Assembly: GCF_000381025.1 (NCBI RefSeq)
Contig: NZ_KB905813.1
Location: forward strand, 62,001-126,000
Direction: 5' to 3'
DNA length: 64,000 nucleotides
Source: Streptomyces sulphureus DSM 40104
GTDB taxonomy: Bacteria > Actinomycetota > Actinomycetes > Streptomycetales > Streptomycetaceae
Below, in pieces: positions 16,573 through 25,585 of the stretch; the stretch's first letter is position 1, and each line of letters begins with the position of its first letter. A program made the translations under genes and the position numbers. The notes beneath the pieces were generated by a model. The model saw only the letters and a list, made by a program, of their open reading frames with translations. It searched no databases and was not told the DNA's origin.

Positions 16573-17214
16573 TCACTGCTCGGCGAGCGGCACGAGGTCC
16601 ATGAGCGAATCGATCCGGTGGTCTGCAGCCTTGACGACCGCGTCTTCTTCGGCCCAGAGGTGCCCCCACGGGCCTCGCCGCAGGTGTGCTGTCCGAACTC
16701 CGGCCGCCTGTGCGGGAAAGGTGTCGTTTTGCGGGTGGTCTCCCACATAGAGGACCTGGTCAGCCGGTACGCCGGACTCGGCGACGAGTCGCTCGAAAAA
16801 GGCGGGCGAAGGTTTGGCGACGCCCCACTCGCCCGAAGTGGCGATGAGGTCGGCGGGCAGTTCGAGTGCGCGGAGCAGCGCAGCGGCTTTGACCGTCTGG
16901 TTGCCTGCGATGACGACGTGCGCTCCGGCGGCGCGGAGTGCGGACAGCGCCGGTCTGACGTCTTCGTACACGTCTGTCTCGTCGAGGTATTCACCCCGGC
17001 CGGCGTCCTCGCGGGCCTGGTACGCGGAGTCGATGTCAATGCCGGGCTGGATCAGCCGCAGCGCCTCGGCGTTGTCCTCGCCACGGGCCACGACGGCGCC
17101 GACGAGTGCCGACAGCGTGTGCCGGGGGATGCAGAGCCAGTCAGCCCACGCCGTCCAGTAGCGGTCGTCCCTCACGAGGGTCTCGCCCACGTCGAACGCG
17201 AAGGTGCGGATCAT
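16573..17214 (-). CDS. HAD-superfamily phosphatase
   Basis: 213 residues beginning MIRTFAFDVGETLV. Asp8 is the nucleophile in the DxGxT motif I (DVGETL; the second acid is Glu11 rather than Asp), motif II is VVIAGNQT, the motif III lysine is in AKPSPAFFERL, and motif IV is YVGDHPQND. A helical cap between about residues 18 and 85 makes it a type I-capped HAD, related to small sugar- or nucleotide-phosphate phosphatases. Substrate unknown. It is the first gene of a minus-strand unit with the XRE regulator, so it may be the regulator's functional partner. Confidence 0.85.
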   Translation of the reverse strand: MIRTFAFDVGETLVRDDRYWTAWADWLCIPRHTLSALVGAVVARGEDNAEALRLIQPGIDIDSAYQAREDAGRGEYLDETDVYEDVRPALSALRAAGAHVVIAGNQTVKAAALLRALELPADLIATSGEWGVAKPSPAFFERLVAESGVPADQVLYVGDHPQNDTFPAQAAGVRTAHLRRGPWGHLWAEEDAVVKAADHRIDSLMDLVPLAEQ

Positions 17215-17358
17215 TCGCCGACTCTATCGACGCAAGGTCCGTGGGTGCTTTTGGGAGCGACGAAGCGGTCCCTGTCTGGCCGTGAGGCCAGACAACGCCG
17301 CGCCGTCCGCCTCCGTATGCACCGAATCCGGCACGTCGTTCAGCGCCTAGCCGCCGTC

Positions 17359-17790
17359 TCACGCCACCGCCGCCAGCACCCCCTGCGCACGCAGCACCGG
17401 CAGGACGTGCTGTGTGAGTGCAGGCGAAAGGCGCGGTCCCTCGGCCTCCCCGATCGTCCAGCGCATATGCGCGAGTTCGGCAGCGGGGACGGGCGGGGCG
17501 TCGAGTCGGGCCGCGTAGACGGAGAGTTGCATGGGGACGCGCTCCAACGCGGCGGTTCCCTCGAAGCGGGTGAGCAGCCGGGGCGCGACGGGGGCGGCGC
17601 CGAGCTCTTCTTCCAGTTCGCGGGTGAGTGTCTCCAACGGGGCCTCGCCGGGCTCCGGCTTGCCGCCCGGGAGGTAGAAGAGGTCGGGTGCCGCCTGCTT
17701 GCTGACGACGAGCAGCCTGCCGTGTTCCACGACGGCCGCCGCCACCACCGTCAAACCGGACGGGCGGGCCGGTGCTCGAGTCTCCACCAT
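17359..17790 (-). CDS. NUDIX hydrolase (MutT-like)
   Basis: 143 residues. The NUDIX box runs from Gly42 to about Ala65 (GGKPEPGEAP, then RELEEELGA) and contains all conserved Glu and Arg residues, so Mg-dependent hydrolysis of a nucleoside diphosphate derivative is expected. Small single-domain members like this include 8-oxo-dGTPases and ADP-ribose pyrophosphatases; the substrate cannot be deduced. It is divergent from the PfkB kinase, with 165 bases between the starts. Confidence 0.87.
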   Translation of the reverse strand: MVETRAPARPSGLTVVAAAVVEHGRLLVVSKQAAPDLFYLPGGKPEPGEAPLETLTRELEEELGAAPVAPRLLTRFEGTAALERVPMQLSVYAARLDAPPVPAAELAHMRWTIGEAEGPRLSPALTQHVLPVLRAQGVLAAVA

Positions 17791-17955
17791 GGTGCGGATT
17801 CTGCCACCGCAGGCGGAACCCCCGCGCGCGGTAGCCGATCCTGCGCGAGCGAAACCCCTGGTGCGCGGACGGTGCTGTGTCAGTCGCCACTGTTGTCGAG
17901 CTGCCAAGCGGCTACGGTCCCCGGGCAGGTTCCGGCGAGAGAAGCAGGAGGCCAC

Positions 17956-18948
17956 GTGAGCGAGTTGGACGTACTGGGGATCGGCAACGCGATCGTCGAC
18001 ATCCTGGCGGAGGCCGAGGACGCGACCGTCGACACGCTGGGGCTGCCGAAGGGCGGCATGACCCTCGTCGACGCCGAGCGGTCGAAGGAGATCCTCGCGG
18101 TGCTCGGGCGCCCGGTGCGGGCGTCGGGCGGTTCGGCGGCGAACACGGTCGCGGGTGCGTCGTCGCTCGGCTCCTCGGCCGCCTTCATCGGCAAGGTGCG
18201 GGACGACGCGCTCGGCGCCGACTTCGCGGCGGACATCGCCGCCTCGGGCGTCGGCTTCGCGACGCAGCCGTTGGAAGGGCCGCCCGACACGGCGCGTTGC
18301 ACGGTCCTCGTCACCCCGGACGGCGAACGCACGCTCAGCACCTACCTCGGTGCGTGCACGCGGCTCGGCCCCGGCGACATCGATCCCGACCTCGTACGGC
18401 GGGCGTACGTCACCTACCTCGAGGGCTACCTCTTCGACCAGCCGCACTCGGGCGAGGCCCTCCGCACCGCCGCCTCGCTCGCCCACCGGGCCGGGCGGCA
18501 GGTGGCGGTGACGCTCTCCGACACGCTCTGCGTCGACCGCCACCGGCAGGAGTTCCTCGACCTCGTCGACGGCGCCGCCGACCTCGTCTTCGGCAACGAG
18601 GAGGAGCTGCGGGCCCTCTGCGGCACCGAGGACCTCTCCGGCGCGCTGGAGCGGGTGTGCGCGGGCGGCGCCGTCGCCGCGGTGACGCGGGGCGCTAAGG
18701 GCTCCGTCGTCGCCTCGGAGCGCGGCTTCGAGGAGGTGCCCGCCGAACCCGGCGTCGCGGTCGTCGACACGACGGGGGCAGGGGACGCCTACGCGGCGGG
18801 TTTCCTCCACGGGCTGGTGCGCGGTGCCGGGTTGGCGCGGTGCGCGCGGCTCGGCTCGCTGGCGGCGGGCGAGGTGATCTCCCATCTGGGCGCGCGCCCG
18901 GGTCCCGGACTCGCCGCGCGGGCCGAGCCGTTGCTCGCCGGGGGCTGA
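17956..18948 (+). CDS. PfkB-family carbohydrate/adenosine kinase
   Basis: 330 residues from GTG, with GCAGGAGG upstream. The ribokinase fold is shown by the N-terminal GIGNAIVDI, the sugar-contact motif SGGSAANTVAGAS near 55-67 and the ATP/anion-hole motif DTTGAGDAYAAGFLHG near 270-285, where the Asp of GAGD is the catalytic base. Actinobacterial members of this branch are annotated as adenosine kinases that phosphorylate adenosine for purine salvage, but sugar kinases share the same signatures. It is convergent with the polysaccharide operon, ending 16 bases from it. Confidence 0.87.
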   Translation: MSELDVLGIGNAIVDILAEAEDATVDTLGLPKGGMTLVDAERSKEILAVLGRPVRASGGSAANTVAGASSLGSSAAFIGKVRDDALGADFAADIAASGVGFATQPLEGPPDTARCTVLVTPDGERTLSTYLGACTRLGPGDIDPDLVRRAYVTYLEGYLFDQPHSGEALRTAASLAHRAGRQVAVTLSDTLCVDRHRQEFLDLVDGAADLVFGNEEELRALCGTEDLSGALERVCAGGAVAAVTRGAKGSVVASERGFEEVPAEPGVAVVDTTGAGDAYAAGFLHGLVRGAGLARCARLGSLAAGEVISHLGARPGPGLAARAEPLLAGG

Positions 18949-18964
18949 CCAGCGGAGCGCCGGT

Positions 18965-21187
18965 TCACGACAGCGTCCACAGCCGCAGCACCGTCGCGCC
19001 GAGGAGCAGCGCGGCGAGCGGCAGCGAGAACCACAGCGTGCCCTGGAGCCAGGCGAGTCGGTGCGGTGCGACGACGCGTACGAACTCGCGCGCGGTGAGC
19101 AGCACGAGCAGCATCCCGGCCGCTACGGCACCGGCGAGCGACCAGGTGTCCCAGGTGACGCGTATCCCCGCGGGGCCGGGGTCCGGGGCGGGCGCCTGCC
19201 CCGCGGCCGGTGCGGTCGCGCGGTAGACGACGGCGTCGCGGTTGGTGTGGACGCGCTCGACCGCGGGGTCGCCGTCGAGTGCGGTGCGCGCCTCTCGCCA
19301 CCAGTCGTGCGGGTATCCGTGGCCCAACTGGAGCGCCTGCGACTGCCCTTCGTTGAGCATCAGCAGCGAGCCGGGGCCCGCCTCGCGCAGCGCGTCGGCG
19401 AGGCCGCCCGCGGCGGCCGGGTCGAGGGGTGCCCGCACCGGTTCGTAGACGACGCGCTCCATGTCCCGCGCCCCCCAGGGGATCGACGGGGTGACCTCCT
19501 CCACGGGGTCGCTGCTCGGCCAGAGCAGCCGGACCGTGGGGCGGTCGTGCGCGTAGACGTACTCCATCGCCTCGACCTCGCCCGTGCGCACCCGCTCGAA
19601 CGGCTCGTTGCCCCAACGCACCACGAGGAAGCCGCAGAACAGCACAAGACCGGCGAGGAGCGCGGCCACCGGAGCGGCGCGCGAGGCCGTCCGGTGCGGG
19701 TACGCCGCTGCGGGCTGCGGGCCGCCGTCGTCCGGGAGGCGCGGGTAGAGCGCGAGGGCGGCGAGGACGCAGGCGCCGGGCGCGGCGAAGAGGAAGACGC
19801 GGAGCGCGATCTCACCGCCGTAGGACTGTGCGCCGAACGCGAGGAACGGAACGGCGGTGAGGACGAGCAGCGACCGGTCGGAGACGCCGGCGCGGCGGCG
19901 CCGCCACGCGCCGAGCGCCGCCAGCGCGAGCACCCCTGCGGCGAGCGCGACCCTTGCGTAGAGCACCAGTTGGTGCACCTGGGCCCCGCCCTCGATGCGC
20001 CCCGTGACGGAGGAGGAGACGTTGCCGCCCAACCCGCCGATGCCGCCGAAGAGTTCGTCGAAGTGCCCGGACCAGTACGGCTCGGCGAGGTAGACGATCC
20101 AGCAGACGAGGACGATGCCGCAGACGAGCGGCAGCCCCCGCGGCACCGTGCGCCGCACGAGGACCAGGCCGAGCAGGACACCGAGCATGACGAAGGGCGT
20201 GAGCTGGTGGCCCGCCGTCGCCGCGACGAAGAGGACGAGCAACAGGCCGAGCAGCACGGCGAGTTCGGTGGGCCCCACCGCCCGCACGCGGGAGCCGGGC
20301 GCCCCCGCGGGCGGTGCCTCGCCGGGTGCGCGGCCGCGGCGCGGCGCCGAGGTGCGGGCGAACCACAGGAGGAGCACGGCGGCGAAGAGGAGGTGGAAGA
20401 GGAGGGTGAACCCCTGCGGTGAGAAGTAGTCCTGGCCGACCCAGCCGCAGAGCGCGAAGAACCACAGTGCGCACCACTTGGCCCTGCGGTCGGCGCGGAC
20501 GGCGCGGAGGAGGAGCGCGAGCGGGGCGAGGTAGGCGAGTTGGACGAGCGTCGGCCACCAGCGGATCGTCTCGGTGAAGTCGTCGACGCCGCACGCCTGC
20601 GCCACGAAGGCCACCGCGGCGAAGAACCCGGGCCAGCTCCACCGCGCGTCGAGGTCGGGCGCGGTGGCCCCGGTGCGCCCGATGTGGTCGAGGAAGCCGA
20701 GGTGCTGCCACGCGGTGGCGAACCGCGGTTCGCTCTCCACCACGGCGGGGACGGCGTGCAGCGAGACGACGGTGAGCAGCAGCACGGCCGCGAGCAGCAC
20801 GGGCCGCGGCGTCGGCGAGCGGAGCCCGGCGACGAAGGCGCAGACGAGCAGTCCGGCGCCGACGAGCGTGGGCACGGGGAGCACGGAGATGAGCCCGAGC
20901 CCGCCCATGCGGTCGAGGCGGGCGGCGTCGAGGTCGAGGAGCGGCACCCAGTACAGCGCAAGCCCTGCGGTGAGGAGCGCCCACAGGGCCGTGCCGCGGC
21001 TCAACCGGCGCAGCCGCGTGGCGGGTTGGCGGGTGTCCGTTGGGGAGGGGGCCGCCGCGGGGTGCGGAGCCGGGCGCGTGGGCGCCGAGGTGCGGGCGGC
21101 GGCCGGTGCCGGTCGCCGGCCGGCCGCGTCCCTCGAGCCGTGGCCGGACACTTCCTCGTGGACGCTGCCCCCGGGGCCGCTAGCCAT
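18965..21187 (-). CDS. Large multi-pass membrane protein of the polysaccharide operon
   Basis: 740 residues. A Pro/Ala/Arg-rich cytoplasmic N-terminus of about 60 residues precedes a dozen or more hydrophobic segments; a soluble stretch (about 545-680) lies near the C-terminus before two last helices. The overall form, with aromatic-rich loops such as DFTETIRWWPTLVQL and GWVGQDYFSPQGF, is like GT-C glycosyltransferases or polymerases (mannosyltransferase/O-antigen ligase type), but I see no definite motif. Its ATG overlaps the flippase stop by eight bases, so it is the last, coupled gene of the operon. Role in polymerising or transferring glycan is inference. Confidence 0.7.
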   Translation of the reverse strand: MASGPGGSVHEEVSGHGSRDAAGRRPAPAAARTSAPTRPAPHPAAAPSPTDTRQPATRLRRLSRGTALWALLTAGLALYWVPLLDLDAARLDRMGGLGLISVLPVPTLVGAGLLVCAFVAGLRSPTPRPVLLAAVLLLTVVSLHAVPAVVESEPRFATAWQHLGFLDHIGRTGATAPDLDARWSWPGFFAAVAFVAQACGVDDFTETIRWWPTLVQLAYLAPLALLLRAVRADRRAKWCALWFFALCGWVGQDYFSPQGFTLLFHLLFAAVLLLWFARTSAPRRGRAPGEAPPAGAPGSRVRAVGPTELAVLLGLLLVLFVAATAGHQLTPFVMLGVLLGLVLVRRTVPRGLPLVCGIVLVCWIVYLAEPYWSGHFDELFGGIGGLGGNVSSSVTGRIEGGAQVHQLVLYARVALAAGVLALAALGAWRRRRAGVSDRSLLVLTAVPFLAFGAQSYGGEIALRVFLFAAPGACVLAALALYPRLPDDGGPQPAAAYPHRTASRAAPVAALLAGLVLFCGFLVVRWGNEPFERVRTGEVEAMEYVYAHDRPTVRLLWPSSDPVEEVTPSIPWGARDMERVVYEPVRAPLDPAAAGGLADALREAGPGSLLMLNEGQSQALQLGHGYPHDWWREARTALDGDPAVERVHTNRDAVVYRATAPAAGQAPAPDPGPAGIRVTWDTWSLAGAVAAGMLLVLLTAREFVRVVAPHRLAWLQGTLWFSLPLAALLLGATVLRLWTLS

Positions 21188-22649
21188 GCCGTGCGTCCCG
21201 TCGTCCGCCCCTTCGGCCTTGCCGTCCGCCCGTGCCGTTCTCCGAGGCGGTGGGTTGCGGCGAACCGGACGGGTCGGGTCCGTCGTCCGGTGCCGTCCGC
21301 GCCGACGGCGGGCGTGCGCGCAGCACCGGGCGGAGCCGGACCGCCGCGATCAGGGTGATGAGGCCGATGCTGCCCACCTCCGCCATCCCGGCGCCGATGA
21401 GGCCGAGGCGGGGCAGGAGGAGCAGGGTGAGGCCGAGGACGAGGACGCACAACAGGCCCTGCAGGTAGGCGAGTCCGAAGGTGCGGCTCTGGGCGCGGAG
21501 CACCGCGTAGTGGACCTCCATGACGACGCGGAGCAGGGCGCCGAGCGCGTAGAGGCGCAGCAGCGGCGTCGCCGCGTCGGCGTACCCCTCGCCGAAGACG
21601 GCGAGGACCTGCGGTGCGAAGAGGAAGAGCGCGCCGCAGACGGGCAGCATGATGCGGGCCATCCGCCCGAGCGCGGCACGGCAGTTCTCCGCCAGCCGCG
21701 CCGGGCTGTGCGAGCCCTCGACGGTGAGCGAGGCGCCCATGTTGACGGCGAGCAGGTTGAGGGTGCCGCCGATGGTGGTGGTGATGTAGAAGTACGCGTT
21801 GTCGGCCGAGCTCACCTGTGCGGCGACGATCACGGGCAGCAGGTAGACGACGGCGAGCGAGAAGAGCGCGCCCGTGTAGTCGCCCGCGAGGAACCGCCCC
21901 ATCTCCCGGTGTCCTGCGGGGCGTGCGGTCCGCGTCGTCCGCCGTACGTGCGCGGGGACCAGGCGACGGAAGACGAGCCAGCCGAGCGGCAGCACGGAGA
22001 GCGCGATCGCCGCCGCCCACGAGACGAAGACCCCGGCGGCGGGCACCGCCGAGGCGAGCACCACCAGCAGCACCAGCTTGGCCGTGGAGAAGACGGTGTT
22101 GCCCACCGGCACCCACTTGGCGCTGCGCAACCCGGTGAGCACCCCGTCCTGGAGCGTCAGCAGCGACCAGCCGACGACGGCGACCACGAAGCCGAGCCCC
22201 GGCAGGAGGCCGTGCAGGATGCGGTAGGAGGGCCCCCACCAGTCGAGGGTGAGCAGGAAGACCGCCGCCGCCGTCGCCACGAACAGCGAACTCGCCGCGT
22301 ACGTCCGCAGGATGAGCCGCCGCGTGGTGCGCCCGGCGACGGGCACGAACCGCGCGAGCGCCCCGATCAGGGTGACGGCGGCGAGCCCCGCGAGGAACTT
22401 CATCGCCGCGATCGCCGCCGAGCCCTGGCCGACGGACTCCTCGGAGTAGTAGCGCGCCGCGATGACCCAGTACCCGAGTCCGAGCACCGCGGAGACACCC
22501 GTGTTGACCATCAAGGCGTAGGCGTTCTTGAAGAGTTGGCGCCCGGGCTTCTCCTCGGGGCCGTGCTCCTCCGGCGCGCGCGCCGCATCGGGGCCCGGGT
22601 CCCGGGCGTCTGCTGCCGCGGAGTGCGCCGAGGCGCCGATCTCAGCCAC
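21180..22649 (-). CDS. Wzx-like polysaccharide flippase (MATE/MOP superfamily)
   Basis: 489 residues from GTG at 22649, with AGGAGGGG about nine bases upstream. After a 35-residue hydrophilic start there are about 12-14 membrane helices and an Arg/Gly-rich tail. QLFKNAYALMVNTGVSAVLG at the first helix and the repeated two-half topology are typical of lipopolysaccharide/teichoic-acid exporters of the MOP superfamily, which flip lipid-linked saccharides across the membrane. It overlaps the deacetylase by eight bases and the following membrane protein by eight bases. Confidence 0.85.
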   Translation of the reverse strand: MAEIGASAHSAAADARDPGPDAARAPEEHGPEEKPGRQLFKNAYALMVNTGVSAVLGLGYWVIAARYYSEESVGQGSAAIAAMKFLAGLAAVTLIGALARFVPVAGRTTRRLILRTYAASSLFVATAAAVFLLTLDWWGPSYRILHGLLPGLGFVVAVVGWSLLTLQDGVLTGLRSAKWVPVGNTVFSTAKLVLLVVLASAVPAAGVFVSWAAAIALSVLPLGWLVFRRLVPAHVRRTTRTARPAGHREMGRFLAGDYTGALFSLAVVYLLPVIVAAQVSSADNAYFYITTTIGGTLNLLAVNMGASLTVEGSHSPARLAENCRAALGRMARIMLPVCGALFLFAPQVLAVFGEGYADAATPLLRLYALGALLRVVMEVHYAVLRAQSRTFGLAYLQGLLCVLVLGLTLLLLPRLGLIGAGMAEVGSIGLITLIAAVRLRPVLRARPPSARTAPDDGPDPSGSPQPTASENGTGGRQGRRGGRRDARHG

Positions 22650-23673
22650 GTGTGCCGTGCCCCTCCTCTCCGGGTTCGCGCCCGCCCACGGGCGGACGCA
22701 GACCTGTGGCGCGCAGTGTCCTGTTGACGGCGCGCACCGCCGCGTACCCCTTGCCCAGGACGCGGTCGGCGGCGAAGTCGACGGCGAGGGACCGGCCTTC
22801 GAGGAGGCGACGGAACTCGGCGAGCGAGGTGGAGCGGCGCACGGTGAGGCGCGTCAGCGCGTACGGGCCCTGACGGGGCGCCGCGAGGCGGTTGTTGACG
22901 GCGAGGGACTGCGCGAACCCGCAGGCGCGTACCGCCTCGCGCACGCGCCGCGTCGAGTAGCCGAAGGGGTAGGCGAAGGAGGAGGGGGTGTGTCCCGTCT
23001 CCTCGGCGAGGAGCTCCCGGCAGTGGGAGATTTCGAACCGCAGTCGGGACGCGGCGAGTTGGTCGAGTTGCGGGTGCGTGTGGCTGTGTCCGCCGATCTC
23101 CACGCCGTACGCGGCGAGTTCGCGCACCTGCGCCCAGTCGAGCATGGTGTCGAGCTCGCCGCCGGCGTGGTGGCGTCCGGGGAGCCAGCCGGTGGAGACG
23201 AAGAGGCTCGCCGTGAAGCCGTGCCGGGCGAGGGCCGGGAGAGCGTGGCGGTGCACGCCCTCGTAGCCGTCGTCGAAGGTGAGCAGGACGGGGTCGCGCG
23301 GCAGCGGCCTGCCGCCGCGCCACGCCTCGGCGAGGCGCGCCGCGGTGACGGGCGTACGGCCCAGCTCCTGGATCACCTCCAACTGTGCGGCGAATGACTC
23401 GGGCGTGACGGAGAGCGCGTACGTCGCGGGGGCGGGGGTGTGCGAGACGGTGTGGTACATGAGGATCGGCAGCGGCGCGCCCGTCGGCGTGTGCGAGCGG
23501 TGTGCGGGACGGCTCGCTGCGGCGGGCGGGTGGAGTCGGGCTCCGTTCGAACCCGGGGGCCTGCGCGGCCCGTTGGGCCGCCGCGGGCCGGGTGCCCGCG
23601 GGCGGCGGTACGCGCTGCCGCCGTTCTGCCGGCTCCGTCGGCTTCCTCCGTGCTCGTCGGAAGGGCCGCTCAT
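22642..23673 (-). CDS. Polysaccharide deacetylase (NodB domain, CE4)
   Basis: 343 residues. An unusually basic, Pro/Arg/Gly-rich N-terminus of about 65 residues precedes the NodB domain. Motif 1 is LTFDDGYEG (Asp134, Asp135) and motif 2 is GGHSHTH (His196 and His200), giving the catalytic base and the metal triad; SFAYPFGYSTR is motif 3. These enzymes remove N-acetyl groups from hexosamine polymers. The lack of a recognisable signal peptide suggests action on a cytoplasmic lipid-linked intermediate or secretion by another route. ATGA overlap with the upstream glycosyltransferase. Confidence 0.88.
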   Translation of the reverse strand: MSGPSDEHGGSRRSRQNGGSAYRRPRAPGPRRPNGPRRPPGSNGARLHPPAAASRPAHRSHTPTGAPLPILMYHTVSHTPAPATYALSVTPESFAAQLEVIQELGRTPVTAARLAEAWRGGRPLPRDPVLLTFDDGYEGVHRHALPALARHGFTASLFVSTGWLPGRHHAGGELDTMLDWAQVRELAAYGVEIGGHSHTHPQLDQLAASRLRFEISHCRELLAEETGHTPSSFAYPFGYSTRRVREAVRACGFAQSLAVNNRLAAPRQGPYALTRLTVRRSTSLAEFRRLLEGRSLAVDFAADRVLGKGYAAVRAVNRTLRATGLRPPVGGREPGEEGHGTRG

Positions 23674-24752
23674 GCCGCCTCCTCGTCCGGTCGTCGTGGT
23701 GCGGCCGGCGGGACGGCCACCGCGCGCCGCGGCTCCGCGGAGGCCGGGCGTCCGGGTCGCCGCCCGGATGCCGTACGCGTCAGGCCCGCGGCGTAGCCCG
23801 CGGCGGCCGCCGCCGCTCCGGTGAGGATGGCGGCGGCACGGCCCGCGCCGCCGGGGCGGCCGAGGAGCGCGTCGCGCACTCCGCGCCCGACACCGGCCGG
23901 CAGCACCCGGGTGGTGTACCGGCGCTCCGTCGCCAATCCGGCGCGCTGCCCGACGAGTTGGGAGACGGCGGCCTTGGAGAGGCCCTCGGCCCAGGCGCGG
24001 CGGCGCAGGTAGCCGAGGCGTGCGCGGTCGGCGGGCACGCGGTGGTGGATCACGGCGCTGTCGTCGACGAGGAGGACGGCGTCGGGCAGCGCCGTGGTGA
24101 GGCGGATGCACAGCTCCGTCTCCTCGCAGCCCAACGGAAGCCCGCCGCGCGGGATGTGCGCCGTACCCTCGCCGCCGCGACCGATGCCGGTCTCGAAGCC
24201 GCCGACCGCCTCGAACGCCGAGCGGCGGAAGGACGCGTTGCCGCCGAGGACGTTGCGGACGCGGACGCGCCCCGCCGGGTGGCCGCGGTACATGCACCCG
24301 ACGGTCCAGTCGAACTCCTCGGGGAACCAGGCCGGTCGGCGCCCGGTCTCCCACACCGGCTCGGTGCGCCCGCCGACGGCGAGGACCGCCGGGTCGGCGT
24401 AGGGCGCGGTGAGCCGGCGCAGCCACTCCCGCTCGGCGACCGCGTCGTCGTCGAGGAACGCGACGACCTCCCCGTGCGAGGCGGCGATGCCGGTGTTCCG
24501 GCCGGCGGAGAGGCCGCGGGGCCCCGAGTTGGGGAGCACCCGCACCGCTGCGGTGCGCGCGTACTCGGCCGCGAAGGCGTCGTGGAGTTCCTGGTGGTGG
24601 TCGACGACGAGGAGCGTCTCCAGCGGAGGCTGCGACTGCCGCAGCACGGAGTCGATCGCGTCCTTGGTGTCCTGCCAACGAGCCGCCGTGTAGGCGCAGA
24701 CGACCACCGAGACCGAGGGTGGGGCCGGGCCCTTGCCCGCGTCGTTGCTCAC
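23670..24752 (-). CDS. Family 2 glycosyltransferase
   Basis: 360 residues from GTG. The GT-A fold is shown by SVSVVVCAYTAARWQDTKDA at the N-terminus, NTGIAASHGEVVAFLDDDA with the metal-binding Asp101-Asp103, and ETELCIRL in the acceptor part. A basic, Ala/Arg/Pro-rich C-terminal ~80 residues may touch the membrane. It should transfer a sugar from a nucleotide donor to the growing lipid-linked glycan. GTGA overlap with the upstream GT2 gene and ATGA overlap with the deacetylase show that these three are translated together. Confidence 0.88.
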   Translation of the reverse strand: MSNDAGKGPAPPSVSVVVCAYTAARWQDTKDAIDSVLRQSQPPLETLLVVDHHQELHDAFAAEYARTAAVRVLPNSGPRGLSAGRNTGIAASHGEVVAFLDDDAVAEREWLRRLTAPYADPAVLAVGGRTEPVWETGRRPAWFPEEFDWTVGCMYRGHPAGRVRVRNVLGGNASFRRSAFEAVGGFETGIGRGGEGTAHIPRGGLPLGCEETELCIRLTTALPDAVLLVDDSAVIHHRVPADRARLGYLRRRAWAEGLSKAAVSQLVGQRAGLATERRYTTRVLPAGVGRGVRDALLGRPGGAGRAAAILTGAAAAAAGYAAGLTRTASGRRPGRPASAEPRRAVAVPPAAPRRPDEEAA

Positions 24753-25585
24753 GATCCCTCCCGCACCGTCCCGCCGAGCGTGGCGCCGCCGATCACCGCG
24801 GCGCGCACGTGGCGCCTGCGGCCGCCCCGCTCGGTAAGGATGACGCGCAGGACGCGCAGGCCGTCGCGGACGGCGTGCAGGTTGCTCGTCCCGTGGATGC
24901 GTTCGTACTCGTGGCTCGGTATCTCCTGCACGCGCAGGCCGGCCTTGACGATGCGGATGTTCATCAGCGTCTCCACTTCGAACCCGGCGCAGTCCAGGGT
25001 GATGCGGTCGAGGGCGTGCCGCCAGAAGGCGTTGTAGCCGTAGCACAGGTCGGTGTAGCGGGCGCCGAACTTGCGGTTGACGACCGTGGTGAGGAGGCGG
25101 TTGCCGAGTTTGCGGATCGGTGTCATGTCGTCGGTGCCGCCGCCTTCGGCGAAGCGGGAGCCCTTGGCGAAGTCGGCGCCGCCGACGAGCGCGGAGACGT
25201 AGGCGACGATCTCGGTGCCGTCGGCGGAGCCGTCGGCGTCGACCATCACCACGATCTCTCCCGTGCAGGCGGCGAAGCCGGTGATGAGCGCGTTTCCCTT
25301 GCCCTTGCCGCGCTGGCGGACGACCTTCACGTCGGGGCGGAGCCGTCGGGCCACGGCGACCGTGTCGTCCGTGGAGTCGCCGTCGACCAGGACGACCTCG
25401 TGTATCCAGTCGGGCAGCGTGCCGAACACGTACGGCAGGTTCTCGGCCTCGTTCATGGCGGGGATCACCACGCTCACCGGCGGTGTGATCGCCAGGTGCG
25501 AGGAGACCGGGCGGTAGGCCCGCCTCCGGGTGTGGTCGCGTGCCTCGCCCGAGGGTTCCGCCGGCTGGTCCGTAACGAAGCTCAT
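24749..25585 (-). CDS. Family 2 glycosyltransferase, dolichol-phosphate-mannose-synthase type
   Basis: 278 residues. VSVVIPAMNEAENLPYVF, VVLVDGDSTDDT and VMVDADGSADGTEI (DAD at 116-118) are the signatures of DPM1/GtrB-like enzymes that load a hexose onto polyprenyl phosphate; RIHGTSNLHAVRDGLRVLR at the end matches that group too. No C-terminal membrane helices are present, so it belongs to the soluble type. It is the first gene of the five-gene operon; 437 non-coding bases separate it from the FemAB-like gene upstream. The likely product is a polyprenyl-phosphate sugar donor for the membrane protein at the operon end (inference). Confidence 0.88.
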   Translation of the reverse strand: MSFVTDQPAEPSGEARDHTRRRAYRPVSSHLAITPPVSVVIPAMNEAENLPYVFGTLPDWIHEVVLVDGDSTDDTVAVARRLRPDVKVVRQRGKGKGNALITGFAACTGEIVVMVDADGSADGTEIVAYVSALVGGADFAKGSRFAEGGGTDDMTPIRKLGNRLLTTVVNRKFGARYTDLCYGYNAFWRHALDRITLDCAGFEVETLMNIRIVKAGLRVQEIPSHEYERIHGTSNLHAVRDGLRVLRVILTERGGRRRHVRAAVIGGATLGGTVREGS

